A DNA stretch of 5,734 nt from Thermococcus sp. (GTDB lineage Archaea; Methanobacteriota_B; Thermococci; Thermococcales; Thermococcaceae), in assembly GCA_015522395.1 (NCBI GenBank), contig WAMH01000148.1:1-5734 (forward strand), written 5' to 3'. Position 1 is the first letter of the stretch. Every line of letters begins with the position of its first letter. Under the pieces are notes generated by a model. That model saw only the letters and a list, made by a program, of their open reading frames with translations, was not told where the DNA came from and searched no databases. Of the stretch, positions 1 through 4,367 are shown in pieces. A program made the translations under genes and the position numbers.

Positions 1-197
1 AGTTTAACTTCATCTTTGTCAAGTCCATACAGTTTCTTTAAAATTCTCAATTCTTTTTCGTATCTTGAAGTGAGGCTTCTAACCTTTTTCCAGTCGACAA
101 AGTACTCGTAAGTCTTGTTAGTGGGAAGGAGAGTGTTCATGAAGTCTTCAAAGTACTCGTCAAAAGTGGAATATCCAATTTCTCGGTATTTCACCAT
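1..197 (-). CDS. DpnII/MboI-like type II restriction endonuclease, N-terminal part (runs off left edge)
   Basis: The first 65 codons are visible; the gene continues beyond base 1. The product begins MVKYREIGYSTFDEYFEDF and continues with a TNKTYEYFVDWKKV segment, then a helix of the form YEKELRILKKLYGLD. From memory, this pattern (F-DE-[YF], then TN-T-Y/D-YF-D-KV, then EL--L--L-G) is typical of the N-terminus of DpnII/MboI-family restriction enzymes. The catalytic PD-(D/E)XK part would lie outside the window and cannot be checked. The ATG at 195-197 lies 2 nt after the methyltransferase stop codon, and its ribosome binding site (GGTGGT) is formed by the last two Trp codons of that gene, so translation is probably coupled. 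The stretch is AT-rich (17 G+C in the first 60 bases). The restriction function is inferred from the family-like N-terminus plus the methyltransferase partner. An unrelated accessory protein of the same operon remains possible. Confidence 0.65.
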   Translation of the reverse strand, partial: MVKYREIGYSTFDEYFEDFMNTLLPTNKTYEYFVDWKKVRSLTSRYEKELRILKKLYGLDKDEVK

Positions 198-199
198 GA

Positions 200-1159
200 T
201 TACCACCATTTTATACTCTCTTTGAATTCTTTCACTTTCTCCCCTTTATCAGGTTTTCTAAACACAAATAGATGTTCATGAGCAATCAGGTAAAAGTCTC
301 TCTTCCGCGTTTTCCATGGTTCTGTGCCCCTCATATTGTGCTGGATTTTGATTATATCCTCCTTTAACACAAAACCAGCTTCCAGAAACACCTTCATTAC
401 CCTGAATGCCATAGGAACATAATGCCTATGGCGCCTCGTGTCTCCCATTAAAATTGCCGCATATTTGCCTGGTTTGAGCACTCTATAGAATTCCTGTGCA
501 ACTTTTTTCATCTCTGAAACAAACTCATCTACTGATTTAACATTTGAGAGATCTCCCTCTACAGAGGAGCTTGTTCTTTTTGTGTATCCAATTATGTTGG
601 CATATGGGGGGTGGGTAGCTATCAGATCTACGCTTTCGTCTTCAAGTTTGTCCAAGTTCCTTGCATCGCCATGGTAAAGATGAATTTCCGGTTCCACCCA
701 CTCTACGTTCTCTCGTATCCCAAGATACGAAGTTAGCGTTGTTTGCTCTGCCTTGCAAGGATCATACTCAAAGTTCAGTCTATCCCACGCGACCATTATG
801 GCCTCATAATTTATGTCAACCCCAAACCCATGTCTTCCGAGAAGTTTACACTCTATAAGCGTTGTTCCGCTTCCGAGAAATGGATCCAAAACGATGTCTC
901 CTGGTTTTGTATACTGCATTATTAAGTTCCGGGGGACTTGAGGTGCCCAATTACCACGGTATTTTGCATTCGCATAGTGAGTTGCCCATCTACCCCGATC
1001 CGGAAAACTCCACACCGTTGTTGTTTCAGGTCTGAAGTTTTGAGGCTGAAATGTTTTGATGGGTATCGGCTTTCCAATTTCTATTTTTTGCCCCCCAATT
1101 ACGACGTGATCGTGCTTTTTTATGAAATCCAAATACTCACTGAACGGAACTTCTCTCAT
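200..1159 (-). CDS. DNA methyltransferase of a type II restriction-modification system (amino-methylating, N4-C or N6-A)
   Basis: The 319-residue protein would transfer a methyl group from S-adenosylmethionine to an exocyclic amino group of DNA and protect the host from the adjacent endonuclease. Visible motifs in order: a motif-X-like segment WAPQVPRNLI at residues 71-80; the SAM-binding motif I DPFLGSGTT at 92-100, followed by GFGVDIN at 111-117; HGDARNL at 163-169; catalytic motif IV THPPY at 182-186; EFYRVLKPGKYAAILMGD at 223-240; and a terminal strand EHLFVFRKP at 295-303. Motif I precedes motif IV, so this is not the common beta-class (IV-X-I) layout. No large target-recognition domain is visible; the 186-210 loop or the N-terminal 50 residues may serve. 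The start at 1157-1159 is set by GGAGG at 1167-1171, 7 nt upstream. The gene is clearly AT-richer than the genes to its right, suggesting transfer. The modified base and target site cannot be read from the sequence. Confidence 0.88.
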   Translation of the reverse strand: MREVPFSEYLDFIKKHDHVVIGGQKIEIGKPIPIKTFQPQNFRPETTTVWSFPDRGRWATHYANAKYRGNWAPQVPRNLIMQYTKPGDIVLDPFLGSGTTLIECKLLGRHGFGVDINYEAIMVAWDRLNFEYDPCKAEQTTLTSYLGIRENVEWVEPEIHLYHGDARNLDKLEDESVDLIATHPPYANIIGYTKRTSSSVEGDLSNVKSVDEFVSEMKKVAQEFYRVLKPGKYAAILMGDTRRHRHYVPMAFRVMKVFLEAGFVLKEDIIKIQHNMRGTEPWKTRKRDFYLIAHEHLFVFRKPDKGEKVKEFKESIKWW

Positions 1160-1177
1160 AACTCATCCTCCAATCAA

Positions 1178-1209
1178 TTGGGGACAACATTAATAACACT
1201 TATCCCCAA
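1178..1209. promoter_or_regulatory. Inverted repeat (candidate operator) around a TATA-like element in the divergent promoter region
   Basis: The arms TTGGGGACAA (1178-1187) and TTATCCCCAA (1200-1209) are inverted repeats matching at 9 of 10 positions, with centres 22 bp (about two helical turns) apart. Between them lies ATTAATAA (1189-1196), the only good TATA-like stretch in the 60-bp gap between the methyltransferase and the PP-loop gene. For the rightward gene, a TATA box here predicts a transcript start at about 1217-1220, i.e. a leaderless mRNA beginning at or next to the ATG. For the leftward gene the start would fall near 1166, which would cut off its GGAGG, so that gene may use a box further up, such as the GATAAG-containing stretch near 1200-1205. 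A dimeric regulator bound here would block TBP. The regulator is unknown. Confidence 0.5.
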
Positions 1210-1219
1210 CTGGTCCTCA

Positions 1220-1960
1220 ATGATAGAGCCGATAAAAGACGACTTCGTCAAGCACTACCGCCTCGAATACAACCGCGAGGCCCTTGAGGGGGTTAGGGAT
1301 AAGATAGGGGAGAAAGCCCACTCTCGCCTTCGGGACCTTTTAGAGTACCGCCTGACCGGAAAGGAATTCGACCGTTCTCCAACGGACGTAAAAATAGCCC
1401 TCGCCTTCTCTGCCGGCTCGGACAGCACCGCCTCGCTGAAAATCCTCCGCTGGGCTGGCTTTGACGTCGTTCCAATAACCGCGAGGCTACCACAGATGAG
1501 GCCGGAGGAGATAGGGAGGGCGAGCAGAGAGGGCGCGGTTTTCGTCGAGATTCAAGGATACGGCGACGAAATGAAGGAGCTGATGGAAAAGAGGGCGCCG
1601 ATATGCGGACGGTGCCACTCGATGGTTATGAACGCGGTGGAGGAGAAGGCCATTGAGCTGGGCGTTGGGATTCTCGCGACCGGCGATCTGCTCAGCTCGG
1701 GGCTGATATCGGTTTACCCCAAGGGAGAACTCGTAATCCTCAACCTTCCGGCATTTTTGGCTCTCGACAAGGGGGAGGTTGTAGAGATAATCGGGGGACA
1801 CTACGATTTCAGCTTCGGCTGCCGCCTGTGGAAGCTGGCGGCACGGAGCAATCCTCCAATAAAGCGCTACGGCATTCAGCGAGTCCTTAGGGAGACGAGG
1901 GCGAGGGCGCTCAGGCCGGAGATGGCGGTTAAGCTGATAGAGGACATTCTATTGTCTTAG
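1220..1960 (+). CDS. PP-loop (HUP-fold) ATPase, probable tRNA-modifying or sulfur-transfer enzyme with three conserved-looking Cys
   Basis: The 246-residue protein has an adenylating PP-loop LAFSAGSDST at residues 61-70, an archaeal 'predicted tRNA-modification subunit with PP-loop' type arrangement. Further motifs are APICGRCH at 126-133, ATGDLLSSGL at 153-162 (the place of the TGHN-like second nucleotide motif of TtcA/TtuA) and FGCRLW at 199-204. These enzymes activate a carbonyl of a nucleoside with ATP and then transfer sulfur or nitrogen. The protein has exactly three cysteines, Cys129, Cys132 and Cys201. Residues 1-50 form a charged helical extension. The reading frame stays open upstream as far as 938, but ATG 1220 is chosen because the upstream part lies over the oppositely oriented methyltransferase. 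No Shine-Dalgarno sequence precedes ATG 1220, which fits a leaderless transcript from the TATA-like element at 1189-1196. Substrate unknown. A role in 7-deazaguanine or other base chemistry cannot be excluded. Confidence 0.85.
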   Translation: MIEPIKDDFVKHYRLEYNREALEGVRDKIGEKAHSRLRDLLEYRLTGKEFDRSPTDVKIALAFSAGSDSTASLKILRWAGFDVVPITARLPQMRPEEIGRASREGAVFVEIQGYGDEMKELMEKRAPICGRCHSMVMNAVEEKAIELGVGILATGDLLSSGLISVYPKGELVILNLPAFLALDKGEVVEIIGGHYDFSFGCRLWKLAARSNPPIKRYGIQRVLRETRARALRPEMAVKLIEDILLS

Positions 1961-1977
1961 TTACTCACTTCTGCCCC

Positions 1978-1990
1978 AAAAGGTTTAAAT
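1978..1990 (+). promoter_or_regulatory. BRE/TATA promoter of the MIP18-family gene
   Basis: AAAAGG (1978-1983) followed directly by TTTAAAT (1984-1990) is a textbook Thermococcales BRE plus TATA box. Spacing predicts a start near 2012-2014, giving a leader of about 10 nt that consists almost wholly of the ribosome binding site GGTGGTGAT (2013-2021). The gene is therefore transcribed independently of the PP-loop gene that ends 18 bp before this promoter. Confidence 0.75.
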
Positions 1991-2022
1991 TTGTCTTTTC
2001 CAACTCCGGCCGGGTGGTGATT

Positions 2023-2559
2023 ATGGTCACGAAGGAAGATGTTGAGAAGATCGTTAAAGGTGTTGTGGACGAGAAGTTCATCAAATCCATCGAGGTGGAC
2101 GAGAGGGGCAACGTGACGGTGACCCTCGCGAGGGACACACCGGACATAGACAACGTCCTAATAAAGCTCCACTCCGAGATCGGAAAGCTCGATGGGGTTG
2201 GGCTGATAACCATAAACCGCGAGCGCGAGGAGAAAACCAGCGAGGGCGAGAACGTCCAGCTCACAGAGGAGATGATATGGGAGAAGCTCAAGGAGGTCAT
2301 CGATCCTGAGATAGGCATCGACGTGGTCAACCTCGGCCTCATATACGAGCTGAAGCTGAGGCCTGACAACACCGTCTATGTCAAGATGACGATGACAACG
2401 CCGGGCTGCCCGATGACCATGTGGATTCTCAGGGCTGTAGAGGACAAGATACTCGAAATTCCAGGTGTTAAGGACGCGGAAATAGAGCTCACCTTTGACC
2501 CGCCGTGGACACCCGACAGAGTGAGCGAGGAATACAAAAAGAAACTGGGTCTTTACTGA
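2023..2559 (+). CDS. MIP18/DUF59-family iron-sulfur cluster assembly factor with an extra N-terminal domain
   Basis: The 178-residue cytoplasmic protein ends in a full MIP18/DUF59 domain (about residues 81-165). It shows the family marks DPEIGIDVVNLGLIYEL (94-110), MTMTTPGCPM (122-131) with the single Cys129 expected to bind a cluster or metal, and the closing FDPPWTPDRVSEE (158-170). Relatives (SufT, yeast Cia2/human CIAO2, the N-terminal domain of Mrp-type carriers) help build or deliver Fe-S clusters to apoproteins. Residues 1-68 look like a second, degenerate copy of the same fold (VEKIVKGVVDEKFIKSIEV, a strand NVTVTLA, then a helix and DGVGLITI) that has lost DPE and the Cys. The start is ATG 2023, preceded by GGTGGTGAT. 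GTG codons at 2014 and 2017 are in frame but form part of the ribosome binding site. Ferredoxin and a putative Fe-S PP-loop enzyme flank it. Confidence 0.9.
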   Translation: MVTKEDVEKIVKGVVDEKFIKSIEVDERGNVTVTLARDTPDIDNVLIKLHSEIGKLDGVGLITINREREEKTSEGENVQLTEEMIWEKLKEVIDPEIGIDVVNLGLIYELKLRPDNTVYVKMTMTTPGCPMTMWILRAVEDKILEIPGVKDAEIELTFDPPWTPDRVSEEYKKKLGLY

Positions 2560-2649
2560 CCCCATCTGAATTTTGTTATCCATTGGAGATTCGTTTGGTT
2601 CTTCGTTCCACTGTTTTTGGCTTCCGGCGCCGTTTCTACCGTCGAAAAC
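2560..2649 (+). other. Intergenic spacer between the MIP18-family gene and ferredoxin, with a T-tract
   Basis: About 90 bases without a gene. A T5 run at 2614-2618 could release polymerase after the upstream gene, since archaeal RNA polymerase terminates at U-tracts, but there is no hairpin directly in front of it. A perfect 8-bp palindrome CGGCGCCG (2625-2632) stands about 18 bp upstream of the ferredoxin TATA box. No small RNA motif was recognised. Confidence 0.3.
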
Positions 2650-2657
2650 TTTATATT
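2643..2657 (+). promoter_or_regulatory. BRE/TATA promoter of the ferredoxin gene
   Basis: CGAAAAC (2643-2649) serves as a BRE-like element and TTTATATT (2650-2657) as the TATA box. The expected start is near 2678-2680, exactly where the ribosome binding site GGTGAT (2680-2685) begins, so the leader is very short. An individual strong-looking promoter suits an abundant electron carrier. Confidence 0.7.
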
Positions 2658-2690
2658 CCCACCGGCTTCATCTAAAAGCGGTGATGTTCC

Positions 2691-2894
2691 ATGGCGTGGA
2701 AGGTTTGGGTTGACCAGGACGTTTGCATTGGAGACGCTATCTGTGCAAGCCTCTGCCCGGACGTCTTCGAGATGGGAGACGACGGTAAGAGCCACCCGAT
2801 AGTCGAGGTTATCGAGGACGAGAACCTCTACAACTGTGCCCAGGAAGCCGCTGAGGCCTGCCCGGTCAGCTGCATCCACATTGAGGAGGCCTGA
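2691..2894 (+). CDS. Single-cluster 4Fe-type ferredoxin with Asp as cluster ligand (P. furiosus type)
   Basis: The 67-codon product is the main low-potential cytoplasmic electron carrier of Thermococcales. It accepts electrons from ferredoxin-dependent oxidoreductases (GAPOR, POR and similar) and passes them to membrane hydrogenase or NADP oxidoreductases (known for the family). Counting from Ala after the removed Met: Cys11, Asp14, Cys17 and Cys56 bind the cluster (CIGDAIC at 11-17, CPVS at 56-59), with Asp14 replacing the usual Cys. Cys21 and Cys48 match the pair forming a redox-active disulfide in P. furiosus ferredoxin. Cys60 is extra compared with the P. furiosus sequence as I remember it (Ala there). 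Trp5 in MAWKVWVDQD also differs. The length of 66 mature residues equals the family's. The start is ATG 2691 with GGTGAT 5 nt upstream. The TGA stop lies in the loop of a terminator hairpin. Confidence 0.96.
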   Translation: MAWKVWVDQDVCIGDAICASLCPDVFEMGDDGKSHPIVEVIEDENLYNCAQEAAEACPVSCIHIEEA

Positions 2895-2907
2895 AGCCTC
2901 TCTTTTT
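2886..2907 (+). terminator. Hairpin plus T-tract terminator of the ferredoxin gene
   Basis: GAGGC (2886-2890) pairs with GCCTC (2896-2900) around the loop CTGAA, followed by TCTTTTTCC. The 5' arm is the end of the coding sequence and the loop contains the TGA stop codon, an unusually compact arrangement. Archaeal termination depends mainly on the U-tract, so the hairpin may chiefly protect the mRNA 3' end. Confidence 0.6.
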
Positions 2908-2989
2908 CCTTCTCATTGATTGCCCTTTTCTGGAGTTCTCTGCCTCCCAATGGACCTGTTGGCTTGCTTTTCGTCGTTTCTTGGTAGAG

Positions 2990-2994
2990 AAAAA
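2990..2994 (-). terminator. U-tract behind the nicotinate phosphoribosyltransferase gene
   Basis: On the minus strand CCTTTTTCTC lies about 18 nt after the stop codon at 3013-3015 of the convergent gene. Such a T5 tract is enough for archaeal termination. No convincing stem precedes it. The 118-bp gap between the convergent stops (2895-3012) holds nothing else I recognise. Confidence 0.4.
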
Positions 2995-3012
2995 GGAAAC
3001 CCAGAAGAGAAA

Positions 3013-4185
3013 TCAATCGAGCGTCAGGTTGAACCTCTCCGCCTGCTCCAGCACGTACTCCCGTATTTCCCTTGCCCTCGGAAGTTCTCCAACGATTTCT
3101 CCGTTCTCTATGAGCGGTTTGAGGAGCGGCTCGACCTTCGCCCCGCAGACCGGGCAGCGTTCGAGCGTTTTATTCGCTGGAACGCGGTGGTGGTGGCCGT
3201 TCTCGCAGCGGTATATCTGCTTCCTCCCACTGAGCTTCCCGCGCTTGGTGACCGGCTTCCCCTCAACCTCCACTATGTCGAGGGAGAAATCAACCGGCTT
3301 TGCACTCGCTATTGCCGAGCCAACACCGAAGGAATCGGCGATATCTGCTATCTCCGCTATGCTCCCCTCATCGAGGCCACCACTGACGAGTATCTTAACC
3401 CGGTCGTAGCCCCTCAGATTAAGCTCCCAGCGGACCTCCTCTATTATTCTCCTGAAGTTGCCCCTCCTCGAGCTTGGCGTGTCCAGCCTTACCGCGTTGA
3501 GCCTCTCGCCGAGGGCTTCAGCGGCCATCAGCGCCTCGAACTTCTCGTCGCAGAAGGTGTCAACCAGAGCGGTCCTCGGAACCTCCGGCGGCATTACCTC
3601 GTCGTAGTACTTCCAGGCCTTCACTTGGTCGCCGACGGTTATTATGAGTGCATGCGGCATCGTGCCAATAGCTTTTTCGCCGATCATCTCGGCCCCCAGA
3701 ACACCGGAGACGCCGTCGCAGCCGCCTATGAAGGCCGAGCGGTCTATCATAGGAGCGATGGCAGGGTGCATGTGTCTTATCCCGAAGGAGTACACCGGCT
3801 TGAAGTTGGCCGCTATCTTTGTTCTCAGGGCGGCCGTCGCTATTCCGCTCGCCTGGCTGAGCATTCCAAGTAAAGCGGTCTCATATATCCCGAACTCCTC
3901 ATAAAAGCCTTCTATCTGGAGGACCGGCTCGTAGGGGTGGAAGATTGTACCTTCGGGCATCGCGTAGACGTTGACGGGAAGTCCCTCGAGAAGCTTGGCG
4001 ACCTCCTCTATTCCGGCCAGAACTCCCCATTTCCAGCCGTGGGGGAGGCTTGTTGTAGTCACGTCGGCGAAGACCCTCTTGTGGACGCCCTTTTCCTCCA
4101 GGATTTTCTTCGTCCTGATGAAGTAGACGTCTGTCGTTTTTCCCGCCCGTATATCATCCTCGTGGGCGATGTAGAAGTCGCGCAT
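3013..4185 (-). CDS. pncB: Nicotinate phosphoribosyltransferase (NAD salvage) with C-terminal zinc knuckle
   Basis: The 390-residue cytoplasmic enzyme makes nicotinate mononucleotide from nicotinate and PRPP, the entry step of the Preiss-Handler NAD salvage route; family homologues couple this to ATP hydrolysis. Visible parts: N-terminal TTDVYFIRTKKIL (17-29) and the mononucleotide-binding entry YAMPEGTIF (74-82). The barrel core follows, with SFGIRHMHPA (133-142), GGCDGVSGV (154-162), GTMPHAL (174-180; this His is the conserved catalytic-type position), RLDTPSS (233-239) and ILVSGGLDEGSI (265-276), ending in GVGSAI (287-292). A zinc-ribbon tail has Cys327, a His cluster at 331-333, Cys344 and Cys347 (CPVCG), as in the Thermoplasma acidophilum enzyme, whose length is also similar. 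ATG 4185 is preferred because GGTGAT lies 4 nt upstream. GTG 4194 and ATG 4191 are in frame but overlap that ribosome binding site. It stands alone between divergent and convergent neighbours. Confidence 0.95.
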   Translation of the reverse strand: MRDFYIAHEDDIRAGKTTDVYFIRTKKILEEKGVHKRVFADVTTTSLPHGWKWGVLAGIEEVAKLLEGLPVNVYAMPEGTIFHPYEPVLQIEGFYEEFGIYETALLGMLSQASGIATAALRTKIAANFKPVYSFGIRHMHPAIAPMIDRSAFIGGCDGVSGVLGAEMIGEKAIGTMPHALIITVGDQVKAWKYYDEVMPPEVPRTALVDTFCDEKFEALMAAEALGERLNAVRLDTPSSRRGNFRRIIEEVRWELNLRGYDRVKILVSGGLDEGSIAEIADIADSFGVGSAIASAKPVDFSLDIVEVEGKPVTKRGKLSGRKQIYRCENGHHHRVPANKTLERCPVCGAKVEPLLKPLIENGEIVGELPRAREIREYVLEQAERFNLTLD

Positions 4186-4213
4186 TTTCATCACCGGGGT
4201 TTATTGTACTCCT

Positions 4214-4229
4214 AAATTTAAAGGGTTTC
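4214..4229 (-). promoter_or_regulatory. TATA promoter of the nicotinate phosphoribosyltransferase gene
   Basis: Read on the minus strand, GAAACCC (4229-4223) followed by TTTAAATTT (4222-4214) gives a BRE-like element and a TATA box. The expected start is at about 4192-4197, directly at the ribosome binding site (4195-4190), so the leader is only a few nucleotides. Confidence 0.6.
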
Positions 4230-4267
4230 TGGGCAAATGATACTACAACTCTAATGGTGTTGATGGA

Positions 4268-4286
4268 TTAATCTATAATAGATCAA
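4268..4286. promoter_or_regulatory. 19-bp palindrome directly upstream of the lipoprotein promoter (candidate regulator site)
   Basis: ATCTAT-A-ATAGAT (4271-4283) is a perfect inverted repeat. With the outer TT/AA pairs and one mismatch it extends to 4268-4286. It touches the BRE of the rightward promoter (4284-4298) and lies about 46 bp upstream of the leftward TATA box. The position suits an activator, or a repressor overlapping the BRE, of the surface lipoprotein gene. AT-rich sequence yields such palindromes fairly often by chance, so this is tentative. Confidence 0.4.
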
Positions 4287-4298
4287 AATGTTTAAATA
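4284..4298 (+). promoter_or_regulatory. BRE/TATA promoter of the surface lipoprotein gene
   Basis: CAAAATG (4284-4290) plus TTTAAATA (4291-4298) form a good archaeal promoter. The predicted start near 4320 leaves a leader of about 9 nt to ATG 4329, carrying GTGGTC as a weak ribosome binding site. To ATG 4368 it would leave 48 nt with no Shine-Dalgarno sequence. The promoter position therefore argues that translation was designed to begin at 4329. Confidence 0.65.
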
Positions 4299-4328
4299 TA
4301 AAAAGTTCAAACTACAGAATGTGGTCGC

Positions 4329-4367
4329 ATGCTCCCCCGAAAACTTCCCCCTCTCCTCTGAATAGCG
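4329..4367 (+). other. Upstream half of a lipoprotein signal peptide, cut by an in-frame TGA
   Basis: From ATG 4329 the same reading frame as the downstream gene reads MLPRKLPPLL, then TGA (4359-4361), then IAMVFAAGC. Apart from the stop codon this is a complete lipoprotein signal: two positive charges (Arg4, Lys5), a hydrophobic core and the lipobox AAGC with the lipidated Cys at position 20. Without it, the open part starting at 4368 has only six residues before the Cys and no charged n-region. The TGA may be a nonsense mutation (for example from TTA Leu or TGG Trp), a sequence error, or less likely a recoded codon. Confidence 0.7.

Noticed and set aside
938..1219. Upstream extension of the PP-loop reading frame giving a 340-residue protein
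   Set aside because: It lies over the well-supported methyltransferase on the other strand, has no PP-loop family features, and the palindromic promoter region sits at 1178-1209. The protein plausibly starts at ATG 1220.
1965..2372. Minus-strand Ser-rich reading frame opposite the MIP18-family gene
   Set aside because: Its low-complexity Ser/Thr/Phe composition is what the complement of Glu/Lys-rich codons gives. There is no promoter or ribosome binding site.
2625..2632. Palindrome CGGCGCCG upstream of the ferredoxin promoter as an operator
   Set aside because: Eight GC-only bases are easily found by chance, and no second copy or known regulator motif (for example SurR GTT-N3-AAC) was seen nearby.
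2920..3873. 317-residue plus-strand reading frame opposite the nicotinate phosphoribosyltransferase
   Set aside because: It is an antisense shadow of a conserved enzyme in GC-rich sequence, with no ribosome binding site or recognisable domain.
4230..4270. Possible C/D-box small RNA in the divergent spacer (ATGATAC, TTGATGG)
   Set aside because: The C-box matches are only about 5 of 7 and no CTGA D-box follows at suitable spacing.
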